Positions 1 to 9,457 are shown, numbered from the stretch's first letter. The stretch: 49,514 nucleotides of DNA from Polyangiaceae bacterium (GCA_022842465.1 JALHPN010000033.1:1-49514), one strand, 5' to 3'. Numbers and translations: made by a program. Notes: generated from the sequence alone by a model not told the origin.

Positions 1-634
1 CGTCGCCGCCTGCGCCCAACCCAGGGCGCGGAAGACAGCCCCCGGTCTGGCAGGCGGCCCCGCCCCCGCCGCCACCGGCGACGACGACGTACTGATCGTC
101 GATCGCTGCTGGGAAGCGGTAGATGGCGCTGATGCCGCCGCCACCCCCTCCGCGCGTCGTCGCATCCGGCGCGGCTCCGTCCCCTCCGCCTGGCTTGCCC
201 GAGAGGCCCGGAGCGCCCGGAGAGCCCACGATCACCGTCAGCGACTCCCCCGGCACGACGAGGAACGTCGCGTACGCGGCGCCGCCTGCGCCCCCTTCGC
301 CGAACGTGCTTCCGGAGCCCGAGCCGCCGCCGGCTCCCCACGCGAGCGCGATCATCTCGGTGCACCCGTCGGGCACGGAGAGCTTCGTGCCGGCGGTGGC
401 CGCCGTGAAGGCGATGGCCGTCGCGGGCACCTCGATCGCGGCCTCCGTGGCGGGCGGCTCGACGCGTGGTGTCCCCGCGTCGTCGGTCGGCGAGGGGGAG
501 GATGGGGGGGATGGAGTCGAGGGTGACGTCGGCTCCTCACCGCCGCCGCCGCCGCCGCTCTCGAACGCAGAGCACCCGAGCCCAGTCAAGACGACGACGG
601 TCGACCAAGCGAGGGTATGTGCGACGCGTATCAC
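1..634 (-). CDS. Glycine-rich putative lipoprotein, C-terminus beyond window
   Basis: Reading the minus strand from a GTG at 634 gives an uninterrupted frame of 211 codons to the window edge. The protein opens with a basic, hydrophobic leader ending in a cysteine (VLTGLGCSA, Cys21), a lipoprotein-like signal although Leu is not at the ideal -3 position. A low-complexity linker rich in Gly, Pro, Ser and Thr follows (about residues 27-65). Then comes a glycine-rich domain with runs such as GAGGGSGSGS, TTRGGGGGGIS and VVAGGGGGGA, spaced by short beta-type segments (TFLVVPGESLTVIVG). This resembles secreted glycine-rich repeat proteins of myxobacteria. Function is unknown and a surface-anchored structural role is inferred. 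The opposite-strand frames here are proline/arginine shadows. Confidence 0.72.
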   Translation of the reverse strand, partial: MIRVAHTLAWSTVVVLTGLGCSAFESGGGGGGEEPTSPSTPSPPSSPSPTDDAGTPRVEPPATEAAIEVPATAIAFTAATAGTKLSVPDGCTEMIALAWGAGGGSGSGSTFGEGGAGGAAYATFLVVPGESLTVIVGSPGAPGLSGKPGGGDGAAPDATTRGGGGGGISAIYRFPAAIDDQYVVVAGGGGGGAACQTGGCLPRPGLGAGGD

Positions 635-677
635 AAGACGAAGCCTAGCTCTTCCACCGCGGCGCGTGGCTGGAGAC

Positions 678-1244
678 TCACTCCGCGACGGGGAGGCGGC
701 GGCGCGCGGGGGCGACGCTCGCGAAGAGAGACCGGAGCGGCACGCGCGCGCCGGCGGCGCCTTGCTCCGCCTGCTTCGCGGCCAGGCGCTGCTCGAACGG
801 GCCGAGGGTCCAGAGCGCGTCGGCCGGGAGATCCTCGAGCGCCTCTCCCTCCGCGCTGAGGGGGCAGACGTCGCGCGCCTCGAACGTCGCTCCGTGCTCG
901 TCCTCGTCGAGCCAGCGGAGGGGGAGCCCCTGGGTGCGGCAGACGTAGGGCCGATCGCGGTAGACGCGGCAGCGGTCCTCCTCGTCGAGGAACGCGCAGG
1001 CGCCAGGCGCGTGCGGCGTGCCCGTGGCGAGCAGCTCGGGGTAGCGCTTGCGGAGGACGGCCGCCTCGATGTCGAAGACCGTGAGGTCGTCCGCGCAGCA
1101 CCCCGCGCAGCCCGCGCGGCAGGCGAGCCGACCGTGGTGGCGCGCGATGACGGGTGCCGAGAGCTCGTCCACGACGCCGTGGAGGCGTTCGACCCAAGCG
1201 ATCGTGCTGTCGCTCACGGCTTCGAGGGTGTCGTCGTCGCTCAT
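678..1244 (-). CDS. YkgJ-family cysteine cluster protein
   Basis: A protein of 188 residues. It carries an N-terminal cysteine cluster CRAGCAGCC (Cys42, 46, 49, 50), followed by spaced cysteines in GACAF, DRCRVYRDRPYVCR and RDVCPLS. This is the pattern of the YkgJ / UPF0153 family, presumed to bind zinc or an iron-sulfur cluster; the biochemical role is not established. The conserved RCxxYxxRPxxCR block is present as RCRVYRDRPYVCR. I chose the ATG at 1244 because the family pattern starts soon after it; the frame is open for another 42 codons upstream, but that stretch is arginine-rich and overlaps the divergent gene. It is divergent from the nitrilase-family gene. Confidence 0.85.
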   Translation of the reverse strand: MSDDDTLEAVSDSTIAWVERLHGVVDELSAPVIARHHGRLACRAGCAGCCADDLTVFDIEAAVLRKRYPELLATGTPHAPGACAFLDEEDRCRVYRDRPYVCRTQGLPLRWLDEDEHGATFEARDVCPLSAEGEALEDLPADALWTLGPFEQRLAAKQAEQGAAGARVPLRSLFASVAPARRRLPVAE

Positions 1245-1280
1245 CGCGTTGCGGGCACCACGTAGCACGCCTAGCCTCCC

Positions 1281-2024
1281 GTGGAGATGCGCGTGAACGT
1301 GCTCGAGGTGTCTGCGCGCTGGGGGGAGCCGCGCCGCGCGCTCGACGATGTCGACGCAGCCCTCGCGCACGCGCCGCGTGGAGAGCTCTGTCTCCTGCCC
1401 GAGCTCGCGCTCACCGGGTACGTGTCCCCGGAAGGGCGCTTCGATCCTTCAACGTTCGCGGAGACGATCGAAGGCGAGACCGCCGCCGCCCTCCGTGCCC
1501 TCGCCCGCGCGCACGGCACGACGATCGTGGGGCCCCTCGTGCTCCGCGAGGAAGGAGAGCTCTTCAACGCGACGGTCGGGTTCGGGCCCGACGGCGCGCA
1601 CGTCTTCACGTACAGGAAGCGCCACCCTTGGTTCCCCGAGACGTGGGCGACGGCGGGGAGCGCTCCTCCCCCCGTCGTGACCGTCGCCGGTGTCGCGACG
1701 ACGATCTGCATCTGCTTCGACCTCCAATTCGCGCCAGAGGACATGGTCCGCGAGCTCGAGGCGGCGAGCCTGCTCCTCTTTCCGTCGGCGTGGGTGGACG
1801 AGGAGGACACGCGCGTTCCGCTCCTCCGCGAGCTCGCGCGGCGAACCGGGACGTGGGTGGCGGCGGCGAACTGGGCGCCGGGCGTCGTCCGCGTCCCGGG
1901 GCAGGGCGGCTCGTGCGTCGTCGACCCGCGCGGTGAGGTCGTCGCGACCGCGCGTCCGGGCGCGGGCGTGGTCGTCGTGTCGGCGGTCGTCGGTCCTCAG
2001 CTCTCCAGCGTGACGCCCGCGTAG
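1281..2024 (+). CDS. Carbon-nitrogen hydrolase (nitrilase superfamily)
   Basis: A single-domain carbon-nitrogen hydrolase of 247 residues that would hydrolyse an amide or nitrile; the substrate cannot be told from sequence. The Glu-Lys-Cys triad is visible: Glu41 in LLPELALTGY, Lys113 in YRKRHPWFPE and Cys145 in ICFDLQFAPE. The family's alpha-beta-beta-alpha pattern continues to a glycine-rich C-terminus (GGSCVVDPRGEVVATA). The start may be GTG 1281 or ATG 1287, which give nearly identical proteins. It is slightly short for the superfamily (usually 260-330) but keeps all catalytic positions. Its last 28 nt overlap the convergent Uma2 gene. Confidence 0.85.
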   Translation: MEMRVNVLEVSARWGEPRRALDDVDAALAHAPRGELCLLPELALTGYVSPEGRFDPSTFAETIEGETAAALRALARAHGTTIVGPLVLREEGELFNATVGFGPDGAHVFTYRKRHPWFPETWATAGSAPPPVVTVAGVATTICICFDLQFAPEDMVRELEAASLLLFPSAWVDEEDTRVPLLRELARRTGTWVAAANWAPGVVRVPGQGGSCVVDPRGEVVATARPGAGVVVVSAVVGPQLSSVTPA

Positions 2025-2585
2025 ACGTCGTCGACGGCCAGCGTGAGGGCGGGCGACGGGAGCGTGACGGTCTCGCCGCCGCGCACGTCCGTCTCGGACC
2101 AGCCACGTTCGGTGCGCGCGACGACGGTGATGCGCCTCTCGCGATGGGAGACGAAGAGGACGGCCTGGAGGGAAGGGAGCTGCTTGTAGTGGCTCAGCTT
2201 GTCACCGCGGTCGTAGTCCTCGGTCGAACGGCTCGTCACCTCGATCAAGAGAGGGATTGGTGACGGCATGCGCATCGCGCGACGACGTGACGACCGGGCC
2301 GCAGACCACCGTCGCGTCGGGGAACGTCGAGAGATCGCTCGCGTCCACGCGCACCTTGAGGTCCGAGGTGAAGACGGCGCAGCCGTCGCCCGTGAGGTCA
2401 CCGAGGAGCCTGATCATCGTCGCCGAGAGCCGCGCATCGAGCGGTGTGCCGCCCCCCATCGCGTAGATCACGCCGTCGGCGTACTCGAGCTTGAACGGGC
2501 TCTCCTCGAGCAACGCGAGGTATTGCTCGTAGGAATAGTGGAGCCGCTTCGCGTTGGACACGCCGTCGAGTCTACCACGCGGCAC
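1997..2585 (-). pseudogene. Uma2-family PD-(D/E)XK endonuclease, frameshifted
   Basis: Two minus-strand frames together make one Uma2 protein. The upstream frame (from GTG 2585 or 2561) has the family N-terminus YEQYLALLEESPFKLEYADG and the FPDATVVCG strand with its Asp. The downstream frame has LLIEVTSRSTEDYDRGDKL and the HYKQLPSLQAVLFVS core. The switch is at the dinucleotide tract (AG)3 on the plus strand, about 2248-2253. One additional AG unit would restore a continuous N-P-S-L-L-I-E-V reading through the family's conserved strand. Either this is a true pseudogene, a slippage-prone tract, or an assembly error. Intact Uma2 proteins are about 180-200 residues, matching the joined length. 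Confidence 0.8.
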
Positions 2586-2656
2586 GGGCGCCGAGCTCTC
2601 GCCCCGCGGCCGCGGCGCGCTCGATTCACGCGACGATCTGGGGCATCTTCGGCCGC

Positions 2657-4948
2657 ATGCGCGTCGCTCGGCTTCTCGTCTTCCTCGTCGTCTTCCTCGT
2701 CGCCTGCGGCGGGCCGCCTGCTCCGGCGCCGACGTTCGCGCGGCCGCTCCGCGCGCTGCGGAGCCTTCCCGAGGGCGCGACGGCGGCGACGCATCTGCGG
2801 TTCGAAGTGCTGCCGCCGGGCGCGAGCAAGGTGACGTTCGAGCGGATGGCGAAGTATCCCGAGCCCGGCTGGCAGATGCCGCGCGCGTTCCGCGTCCTGC
2901 CCGGCAAGAAGACGCTCACCTATCTCGCGAGCGAGTCGGGCGACGACACGCTCGCGCTCTTCGGCCGCGATCTCGCGTCGGGGACGGCGAGGCTGCTCCT
3001 CCGCGCCGGCGATCTCGCGTCGGCGACCGGGGCAGGGCCGGCGCCCCTCTCACGGGAGGAGGAGCTACGCCGTGAGCGGAAGCGGGAGCGCGCCGAGGGG
3101 ATCACGTCGTATCGCGTCGCGAAGGAGGCCGACCTCCTCGTCCTCACCCACGGCGGGGACGTCTTCGCGTTCGCGCCGGGCGCGCCCGTCGAGCGGCTCA
3201 CCCGAACCAAGGAGCCGGAGATCGATCCCCAGCCGTGCGCGACCGGGGCGAAGGTCGCGTGGGTGCGGGGCGGCGAGCTCGTCGCGTACGATCGGACGGC
3301 CCGGACCGAGACCGTGCTCACGAAGGGCGCGACGGAAGGGCTCACGCGCGGCCTCGCCGACTTCGTCGGGCAGGAGGAGCTCGGCGAGGAGAGCGGGTTC
3401 TGGTGGTCGCCGCGCTGCGACCGCATCGCTTATCTCGAGGTCGACGAGCGGAACGTCGCGTCCGTCCCCGTCGCGGGGCATCGAAACGGCGAGCCCGACC
3501 TCATGATGCAGCGCTACCCGCGCGCGGGTGCGACGAACCCGAAGGTCCGCCTCGGCGTGCTCGACCTCGCCTCGAGGAAGACGACGTGGGTCGCGTGGCC
3601 CGACCAGGCCGAGCGCTACCTCGTGCGCCTCGCCTGGACCGACGACGGCCGCGCGATCCATCTCCAGGCGCTCTCGCGCGATCAGAAGCGTCGCGCGCTC
3701 GTCCGCGTCGACGCCGCCACGGGAGCGCCGACCACCCTCGCGACGGAGACGTCGAAGGCGTGGGTCTCCCCGTCGCCGATGCGCGTCCTTCCGAAGCGCG
3801 GGGAGATCGTCGTCACGAGCGCGGCGACCGGACACCACCACCTCGAGGTCCGTCGCGCCTCGGACGGCGGGCTCCTCCGTACGCTCACGTCCGGCGCGTG
3901 GGACGTGACGGCGCTCGTCGCGGTCGACGAGGCGCGCGGACGCGTCCTCTTCACCGCCACGCGCGAGAGTGTCCTGGAGCGACACCTCTACGAGGTGAAC
4001 CTCGACGGCGGCGAGGTGCGGAAGCTCACGTCGGAGCACGGCGTCCACTCCGTGTCCGGCGACGAGAAGGGCGAGGTGCTCGTCGACGTCCACTCCGCGA
4101 GAGACCGCCTCCCACGCGTGGATCTCCGGCGGGACGGAGCGGTGACCACCCTCGCGAAGGGCGACGACGCCGAGGTCCGCGCGCTCGAGCTGCGGGCGGC
4201 CGAGGCCGTGCACGTGACGTCGCCCGGAGGCCAGGAGCTCCACGGCGCGCTCCTGCGTCCCCGCGTCGTGGTCCCCGGCGCAAAGCACCCCGCCGTCGTC
4301 ATGGTCTACGGCGGCCCGACGGCGCAGACGGTGATGGATGTCTGGTCGCCGCGCCTCCTCTGGCAGCACCTCGCCGATCGCGGCTTCTTCGTCTTCCAGC
4401 TCGACAACCGCGGGAGCGCCGGGCGCGGGCCGGCTTTCGAGCACCTCGTCCACGGGCAGCTCGGGAAGCTCGAGGCCGAAGACCAGGCCGCTGGGGTCGC
4501 CTTCCTCCGCCAGATCCCGGAGATCGACGAGACGCGTCTCGGCGTGTACGGCCACAGCTACGGCGGCTTCATGGCCGCGAAGATGATGCTCGAGACGACG
4601 CTCTTCGCCGCCGGCGTCGCGAGCGCGCCGGTGACCGATTGGCGCCTCTACGACACGGCCTACACCGAGCGGTACATGGGCCTCCCCTCGGAGAACGTGG
4701 CCGGCTACGAGGCCACGGACCTCTCGCGCTCGGCGGAGCGCCTCCACGGACACCTGCTCCTCGTGCACGCGAACATGGACGAAAATGTGCATTATGCACA
4801 CACGGCGAAGCTCGTCGACGCGCTCGTCGTCGCTCGGAAGCCGTTCGACCTCCTCGTCTTCCCGGGCGACCGCCACGGCTACCGGCGACCGCCGGCGCGC
4901 ACCTACGTCAACGAGCGCATCGCGCGGTTCTTCGCGGAGAGGCTCTGA
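2657..4948 (+). CDS. S9 family peptidase, DPP-IV-like, lipoprotein signal
   Basis: An exported serine peptidase of 763 residues that would release N-terminal dipeptides from peptides. The leader ends in a good lipobox, FLVACGG, so it is probably membrane-anchored in the periplasm or outer membrane. Residues about 60-490 are the DPP-IV beta-propeller, including the N-terminus-binding double glutamate in VGQEELGEESG (Glu240, Glu241). The C-terminal alpha/beta-hydrolase domain has the nucleophile in GHSYGG (Ser634), the acid in ANMDENVHY (Asp708) and the base in GDRHGYRRP (His740). Length and order fit the S9B subfamily. A truncated haemoglobin gene starts 15 nt after the stop. Confidence 0.93.
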   Translation: MRVARLLVFLVVFLVACGGPPAPAPTFARPLRALRSLPEGATAATHLRFEVLPPGASKVTFERMAKYPEPGWQMPRAFRVLPGKKTLTYLASESGDDTLALFGRDLASGTARLLLRAGDLASATGAGPAPLSREEELRRERKRERAEGITSYRVAKEADLLVLTHGGDVFAFAPGAPVERLTRTKEPEIDPQPCATGAKVAWVRGGELVAYDRTARTETVLTKGATEGLTRGLADFVGQEELGEESGFWWSPRCDRIAYLEVDERNVASVPVAGHRNGEPDLMMQRYPRAGATNPKVRLGVLDLASRKTTWVAWPDQAERYLVRLAWTDDGRAIHLQALSRDQKRRALVRVDAATGAPTTLATETSKAWVSPSPMRVLPKRGEIVVTSAATGHHHLEVRRASDGGLLRTLTSGAWDVTALVAVDEARGRVLFTATRESVLERHLYEVNLDGGEVRKLTSEHGVHSVSGDEKGEVLVDVHSARDRLPRVDLRRDGAVTTLAKGDDAEVRALELRAAEAVHVTSPGGQELHGALLRPRVVVPGAKHPAVVMVYGGPTAQTVMDVWSPRLLWQHLADRGFFVFQLDNRGSAGRGPAFEHLVHGQLGKLEAEDQAAGVAFLRQIPEIDETRLGVYGHSYGGFMAAKMMLETTLFAAGVASAPVTDWRLYDTAYTERYMGLPSENVAGYEATDLSRSAERLHGHLLLVHANMDENVHYAHTAKLVDALVVARKPFDLLVFPGDRHGYRRPPARTYVNERIARFFAERL

Positions 4949-4963
4949 TGTAACGTCGTCGCC

Positions 4964-5335
4964 GTGACAGGGACGTCTCTCTACGAGCGGTTGGGCGGCG
5001 AGGCGGCGGTCTCTGCCGCCGTGGTCCTCCTCCACGACCGTCTCGCGCGCTCGCCCGCGCTGCTCTCCTTCTTCCGCGGCGTGGAGATGCGCGACCGGCT
5101 CCAGGTCCACATCTCGTTCGTCATGACGGCGTTCGGCCGCGCGCCCGAGGGACGCCCGCGGGATCTCCGGTCTGCGCACGCACGGCTCGTCGCCGAGGGG
5201 CTCGGCGACGCACACTTCGACGCGATCGTGGCGGCGATGGCGGAGGTGCTCGACGAGCTCGGGGTGGAAGGCACCGATCGCGACCAGGTCCTCGACCACA
5301 TCGAGAGCACGCGCGTGGAGGTGCTCGGTCGATGA
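4964..5335 (+). CDS. Group 1 truncated haemoglobin
   Basis: A 123-residue globin of the truncated group 1 type, which binds haem and handles O2 or NO. The opening SLYERLGG matches the family start. The E-helix region has Phe/Val in ISFVMTAFG, and the proximal haem ligand is His72 in RSAHARLVAEGL. The terminal helix follows the family pattern (HFDAIVAAMAEVLDEL). The start is GTG at 4964, 15 nt after the peptidase stop; no better ATG exists in frame. The stop overlaps the next start by 4 nt (ATGA), suggesting translational coupling with the small downstream gene. Confidence 0.88.
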   Translation: MTGTSLYERLGGEAAVSAAVVLLHDRLARSPALLSFFRGVEMRDRLQVHISFVMTAFGRAPEGRPRDLRSAHARLVAEGLGDAHFDAIVAAMAEVLDELGVEGTDRDQVLDHIESTRVEVLGR

Positions 5336-5544
5336 GCGCCGCCGGGGATCTGCCGTTCGACCACGTCGTCGTGAGCGAGGGGGACGAGCGACGCGTCCTC
5401 TCGCCCAGCGAGTTCTTCGCGCTGCCTCTCGCGGCGCGCATCGGCTACGTCATCGAGGAGCGCGCGGCTTTCTACACGGGCGCCGTCCAGGTCGATTCGC
5501 GCGCCGTGCTCCTCGAGATCCGGAGGAGTCGCGCGCGCGCCTGA
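5332..5544 (+). CDS. Small hypothetical protein coupled to truncated globin
   Basis: A 70-residue acidic protein, not recognised. Its ATG overlaps the globin stop by 4 nt, which is the main support for it being real. It has no membrane segment, signal or cysteine motif. The middle (SEFFALPLAARIGYVIEER) looks like a short amphipathic helix, and the C-terminus is arginine-rich. It ends 4 nt before the stop of the convergent kinase gene, so it is the last gene of this transcription unit. Confidence 0.65.
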   Translation: MSAAGDLPFDHVVVSEGDERRVLSPSEFFALPLAARIGYVIEERAAFYTGAVQVDSRAVLLEIRRSRARA

Positions 5545-5548
5545 AGAG

Positions 5549-8500
5549 TCAGGGCCGCTGCTCGGCGCCCGGCGCGAAGACACGCGCGAAGGCCTCGGGC
5601 TTGCGCGCGCCCTCCTCGCGGAGCGCGTTCTCGGCGGTGGTGACGAGCCCGCGCCCCTCCTCGGTCGCCGTCAATGCCCCGAGCCGCATCCGCGCAGAGG
5701 CGGCGAAGATCGCGAGCCCGCGTCGATCGAGCTCCACGATCGCGTCGCGTAGGGTCCGGCTCGCGGCCTCCGTCTCGCCCCGCGCGGCCGCGATGCATCC
5801 GAGGAGGAGCAGAGACCAACCCTTGGTGAGCGCCCAGCTCTCCCTTCCGATCGCGTTCGCGAACGACGCCGCCTTGGCGAGCAGCTCCTCGCGCTCGGCT
5901 CCCTTCGCTGCGAGCCCGGCCGCGAGCGTCGCCCTCGCGCGGGCGTTCATCACCCGTACGCGGACGCTCTGCACGCCGAGCAGGAGCCCTCGCTTCATCA
6001 CCGGCCAGGCGGCCTCGACCGTCTCCCACGCCTTGCCCGGGTCACCGAGGTAGAGGAGGACGTCGACCGTCGACACCGTCTTCCACGCGAACTGGAGCGT
6101 CTCGGTCCCCGTCGGCCAGCGATCCTCGAGGACGGCGAGGTCGGCCCACGCACCCGTGGCGTCGTCGTCGACGAGCCTCACGAAGTACGTGAGCTGGGTC
6201 CGGAGGAGGATCTCGCCGTAGAGATCGCCGCGCGCGCGCACGTCGTCGAGATGCCAGGGCATGCGCGCCCGTAGCTCGCGGATCCGTCCGAGCATCATCA
6301 GCGCGTAGTTCGAGAAGAAGGCTGCGTTGTCGATCTCCCAGGTGACGTTCGTGCACCGCTCGCGGAGGATCGTCATCGCGTCGTCGCCGAGCGTGTGGGC
6401 CTCCTGGAACTCGCCGAGGAGGTTCTTCGCGATGGATCGCATCAAGAGGACGAGGCCGATCGCGTGGGCGTTGTCGGTCTCGACCGCGAGATCCATCGCG
6501 CGCTCCGACAGCGCGAGCACCCGCGCGCGTGCCGTCTCGCCAGCGGTCGCCGTGTAGGCGATCTCCAGCGCGAGGGCCATCGCGATGCGCACGGGCTCGC
6601 CGGCAGCGAGCGCGAGGAGGATGTACTTTACCTGGAACGTGGCGCCGCGCACGGTGTCGATCACGCCGAGCCCGCGGGCGAGCCCGAAGCAGGCGTCGAT
6701 GCGCACGAGTCGGTCGCGCGGGATCTCGCCTTCGCTACGCCGCCGGAACCCGTGGCCCCGGAGGCGCAGCCAGACGCGGCCGAGCGCCAGCGTGACCAGC
6801 GTGGCGATCCGGCCCGCGGGCATCTTCATCCGGAGCGCGGTGAGGATCTGAACGACGACCCTCTGCCCCTCCTCGAGGTGCCCGCTGAAGAGCAGCTGCT
6901 CGGCGGCCTGACGCCGGAGCTCGATCGCCTCGGAGCCCGTCGCGCGCTCCGCCGCCACGAGGAACTGGCCCGCCGCGTCTCTCCCGCGCCCGGCGCAAGC
7001 GAGCGCTTCGGCGAGGCGGACGGTGAGGCGCGGCACGTCGCGTCCGAGCGTCGTCTCCAGGTCGATGGCCATCTGGTACATGCGCGCTGCGCGATCGAAG
7101 GCGAGGGCTTCCGCCGCGCGCTCCGCCGCCTTCTGCGCGTACTCCGCGGCGAGCTCGCGCTCGCTCCCGGCCACGAGGTGCTCGGCGATCGCCTCGGGGT
7201 CGTCCGTGCCCCCCTTCGCGAGCGCATGGGCGATCGCCTTGTGGTGCGCCTCGAGGACCTTCGCAGGGAGGGAAGCGACGACGACCTCCCGGATCCGGTC
7301 GTGGTAGACCTCGACCTCGTCGCGGGCGTCCACCATCCGCGTGCGGACGAGGCTCTCGGCGCGCAGCTGGGCGACCACACCGTCGCGATCCTTCGAGATG
7401 TCGGCCGCGAGCGAGGCGACCGGGAGCGGGAGCGGCCGGCCGGAGACGGCGAGGACCTCGAGCATCCGCCGCGGCTCGTCGCCGAGCGCTTCGACGCGCC
7501 TCGCCACCGCCTCCGAGAGCCCGACGCTCACGTCGCTCGCGCCGAGCGCCGCGAGCTGACGTAGGAAGAGGGGGCTCCCCGACGACTCCCGCGCGATCTC
7601 CTCCGCCCGCCTCTCGTCGGCGACTCCGCCGAGGAGCGTGCGCGCGAGCTCGCGCGCGGCGTCTGCCGCGAGCTCGGCGACGGGCACGTCGCAGAGCTCG
7701 ACGCCGGCGCCTGCGACCGCGATGCGCTCGAGCGCGACGACGAGCGGCGCGCTCGCCTCCTCCTCCCGATACGCGGCGATGAAGAGCATCGCGGGCGGGT
7801 CCGGCGCGCGGAGGAGCGTCGCAAGGAGAGGTTCGCTGTCGACGTCCCCCCACTGGAGGTCGTCGACGTAGACCACGAGGGGGCTCTCGTCGGAGATGCG
7901 CTGGAGGAGCTCACGGAGCGCCTCGAACGCCCGGCGCCTCTCCTGCACCACGTCGCTCGGTCCGCGATGCCGCCGCACGGCCGCCCCGTCGATCTGGAGG
8001 AACGTCGGGAACAACTTCGCGAGGAGCGGCAGATCGCGCGGGAGGAGCGCGTTCGACTGCACCTTCGGGAGGCGCTGGAGATACCTGCAGAGTGCATCGG
8101 CGAGCGCGTCGACGGCCTTGTACGGCACGGCCTCGCGTGCGTAGCAGCGACCTTCGAGAATGACCGCGTGGGGCCTCTCCTTCCGCACGTGCTCGAGGAA
8201 GTGGCGCACGAGCGTGCTCTTGCCCATCCCGCTCGAGCCGTGGACGAGGGCGATGACCGCCTTGCCGTCCTGCGTGGTGTCGAGCGCCTCGTCCAGCGCC
8301 CAGAGATGCGTCTCGCGCCCGACGAGCGGAATGCCGCCCGGGACTGGAGCCGCGACGCTGCCCGCCGCGCGCGGAGCGTCGGAGCCGACGGCGGCGCGCG
8401 GGAGAGGCGGCGCCGTCATTCCCGCGGCGCCGTCGCTCTCGATCGTCGGATCGCCGAAGGGGAGAGCGGCCCCGAGCCGTTCGAGGAAGCGCGCTCCGAT

Positions 8501-9448
8501 CGGGCGTGCCGAGGGTTTCCGCGAGAGCAGCTCGAGGCACAGGTCGGAGAGCGTCTTCGGGACACCACGGACGAGATCGGTGGGCGGCGCCGGATCGGCG
8601 AGCTGCTTCCGGAACAGGACCTCCTGCGGATCCCCTTCGTACGGCAGCTGGCCGGTGAGCGCCTGGTAGAGCATGGCGCCGACGGAGTACCAGTCCGACT
8701 CGGGCGTGAGCGGCATGCCGAGCGCTTGCTCCGGGGACATGTAGGCAGGGGTCCCGACGATGCGACCCTTCATCGTCTCCGCGATCCCGTCGTGCCCGAG
8801 GTCGGTGACGAGCCCGAAGTCGAGGAGGACGACACGCCCCTCGCGCGTGACGAGGACGTTGGAGGGCTTGATGTCCCGGTGGATCATGCCGGCGCCGTGG
8901 AGGGCAAGGAGGCCCGCCGCGAGCTGCTCGAAGGTCCTGCGCACACGCGGCAGGTCCGCGGCCGCGAGAGGCCGGTGCGCGTCCGTGATCCGCACGACGG
9001 CCGGCGGCGACTGGCTGGGCCGCGGCGGCAGATCGGACGGCGAGCGACCCGGCCCTTCTGCGAGCGCGGTCGGCATCGCCTGGGCGTCCAGCGCCGTCGC
9101 GGTGCTCGCGCCGCTCGGGCCGCCCAGGACGGGGGACGCTGGTCGCACCCACCGGAGGAGATCGATCCCGTCGAGGCGGTCCATCGTGAAGAACCACTCG
9201 TCGTCGTAGACGAGCAGATCGCGGAGGGTCACGAGGTTCGGGTGGACGAGATCGGCGAGCGAGCGGAACTCGCGCTTGAACCGCGCGATCGTCGCGGCGT
9301 CCCCCTGCTTCAGCCACTTGAGGGCGACGTCCGTCCCGCGCTCGAGATCACGCGCCGCCCACACGACCCCGAACGCGCCCGTGCCCAGGCACTCGCGGAC
9401 CTCGAAACGCCCGCTCTCGGCGAGCGCCGTCGGCAGACGTATCTCCAC
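5549..9448 (-). CDS. Ser/Thr protein kinase-AAA ATPase-helical repeat fusion (copy 1)
   Basis: A cytoplasmic signalling protein of 1299 residues. The N-terminal Hanks-type kinase has a Gly-rich loop GTGAFGVV (22-29), ATP lysine in VALKWLK (Lys44), catalytic HRDIKPSN (His190, Asp192), DFG (210-212) and an intact SPEQ segment. About 80 residues of Pro/Ala-rich insert sit before the HRD loop (after WVRPASP). An AAA_16-type ATPase follows, with Walker A GSSGMGKS (Lys410) and Walker B YVDDLQW. The rest is alpha-helical, TPR-like. This STK-ATPase architecture is typical of Polyangia; the targets are unknown. It starts at GTG 9448, 9 nt after the stop of its paralogue, so the two are likely co-transcribed with this gene second. 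Confidence 0.92.
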   Translation of the reverse strand: MEIRLPTALAESGRFEVRECLGTGAFGVVWAARDLERGTDVALKWLKQGDAATIARFKREFRSLADLVHPNLVTLRDLLVYDDEWFFTMDRLDGIDLLRWVRPASPVLGGPSGASTATALDAQAMPTALAEGPGRSPSDLPPRPSQSPPAVVRITDAHRPLAAADLPRVRRTFEQLAAGLLALHGAGMIHRDIKPSNVLVTREGRVVLLDFGLVTDLGHDGIAETMKGRIVGTPAYMSPEQALGMPLTPESDWYSVGAMLYQALTGQLPYEGDPQEVLFRKQLADPAPPTDLVRGVPKTLSDLCLELLSRKPSARPIGARFLERLGAALPFGDPTIESDGAAGMTAPPLPRAAVGSDAPRAAGSVAAPVPGGIPLVGRETHLWALDEALDTTQDGKAVIALVHGSSGMGKSTLVRHFLEHVRKERPHAVILEGRCYAREAVPYKAVDALADALCRYLQRLPKVQSNALLPRDLPLLAKLFPTFLQIDGAAVRRHRGPSDVVQERRRAFEALRELLQRISDESPLVVYVDDLQWGDVDSEPLLATLLRAPDPPAMLFIAAYREEEASAPLVVALERIAVAGAGVELCDVPVAELAADAARELARTLLGGVADERRAEEIARESSGSPLFLRQLAALGASDVSVGLSEAVARRVEALGDEPRRMLEVLAVSGRPLPLPVASLAADISKDRDGVVAQLRAESLVRTRMVDARDEVEVYHDRIREVVVASLPAKVLEAHHKAIAHALAKGGTDDPEAIAEHLVAGSERELAAEYAQKAAERAAEALAFDRAARMYQMAIDLETTLGRDVPRLTVRLAEALACAGRGRDAAGQFLVAAERATGSEAIELRRQAAEQLLFSGHLEEGQRVVVQILTALRMKMPAGRIATLVTLALGRVWLRLRGHGFRRRSEGEIPRDRLVRIDACFGLARGLGVIDTVRGATFQVKYILLALAAGEPVRIAMALALEIAYTATAGETARARVLALSERAMDLAVETDNAHAIGLVLLMRSIAKNLLGEFQEAHTLGDDAMTILRERCTNVTWEIDNAAFFSNYALMMLGRIRELRARMPWHLDDVRARGDLYGEILLRTQLTYFVRLVDDDATGAWADLAVLEDRWPTGTETLQFAWKTVSTVDVLLYLGDPGKAWETVEAAWPVMKRGLLLGVQSVRVRVMNARARATLAAGLAAKGAEREELLAKAASFANAIGRESWALTKGWSLLLLGCIAAARGETEAASRTLRDAIVELDRRGLAIFAASARMRLGALTATEEGRGLVTTAENALREEGARKPEAFARVFAPGAEQRP

Positions 9449-9457
9449 GCGTCCGTC

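Noticed and set aside
3065..5299. A minus-strand open frame of 744 codons
   Set aside because: Antisense to the S9 peptidase and truncated globin, both of which show catalytic or haem-binding residues on the plus strand.
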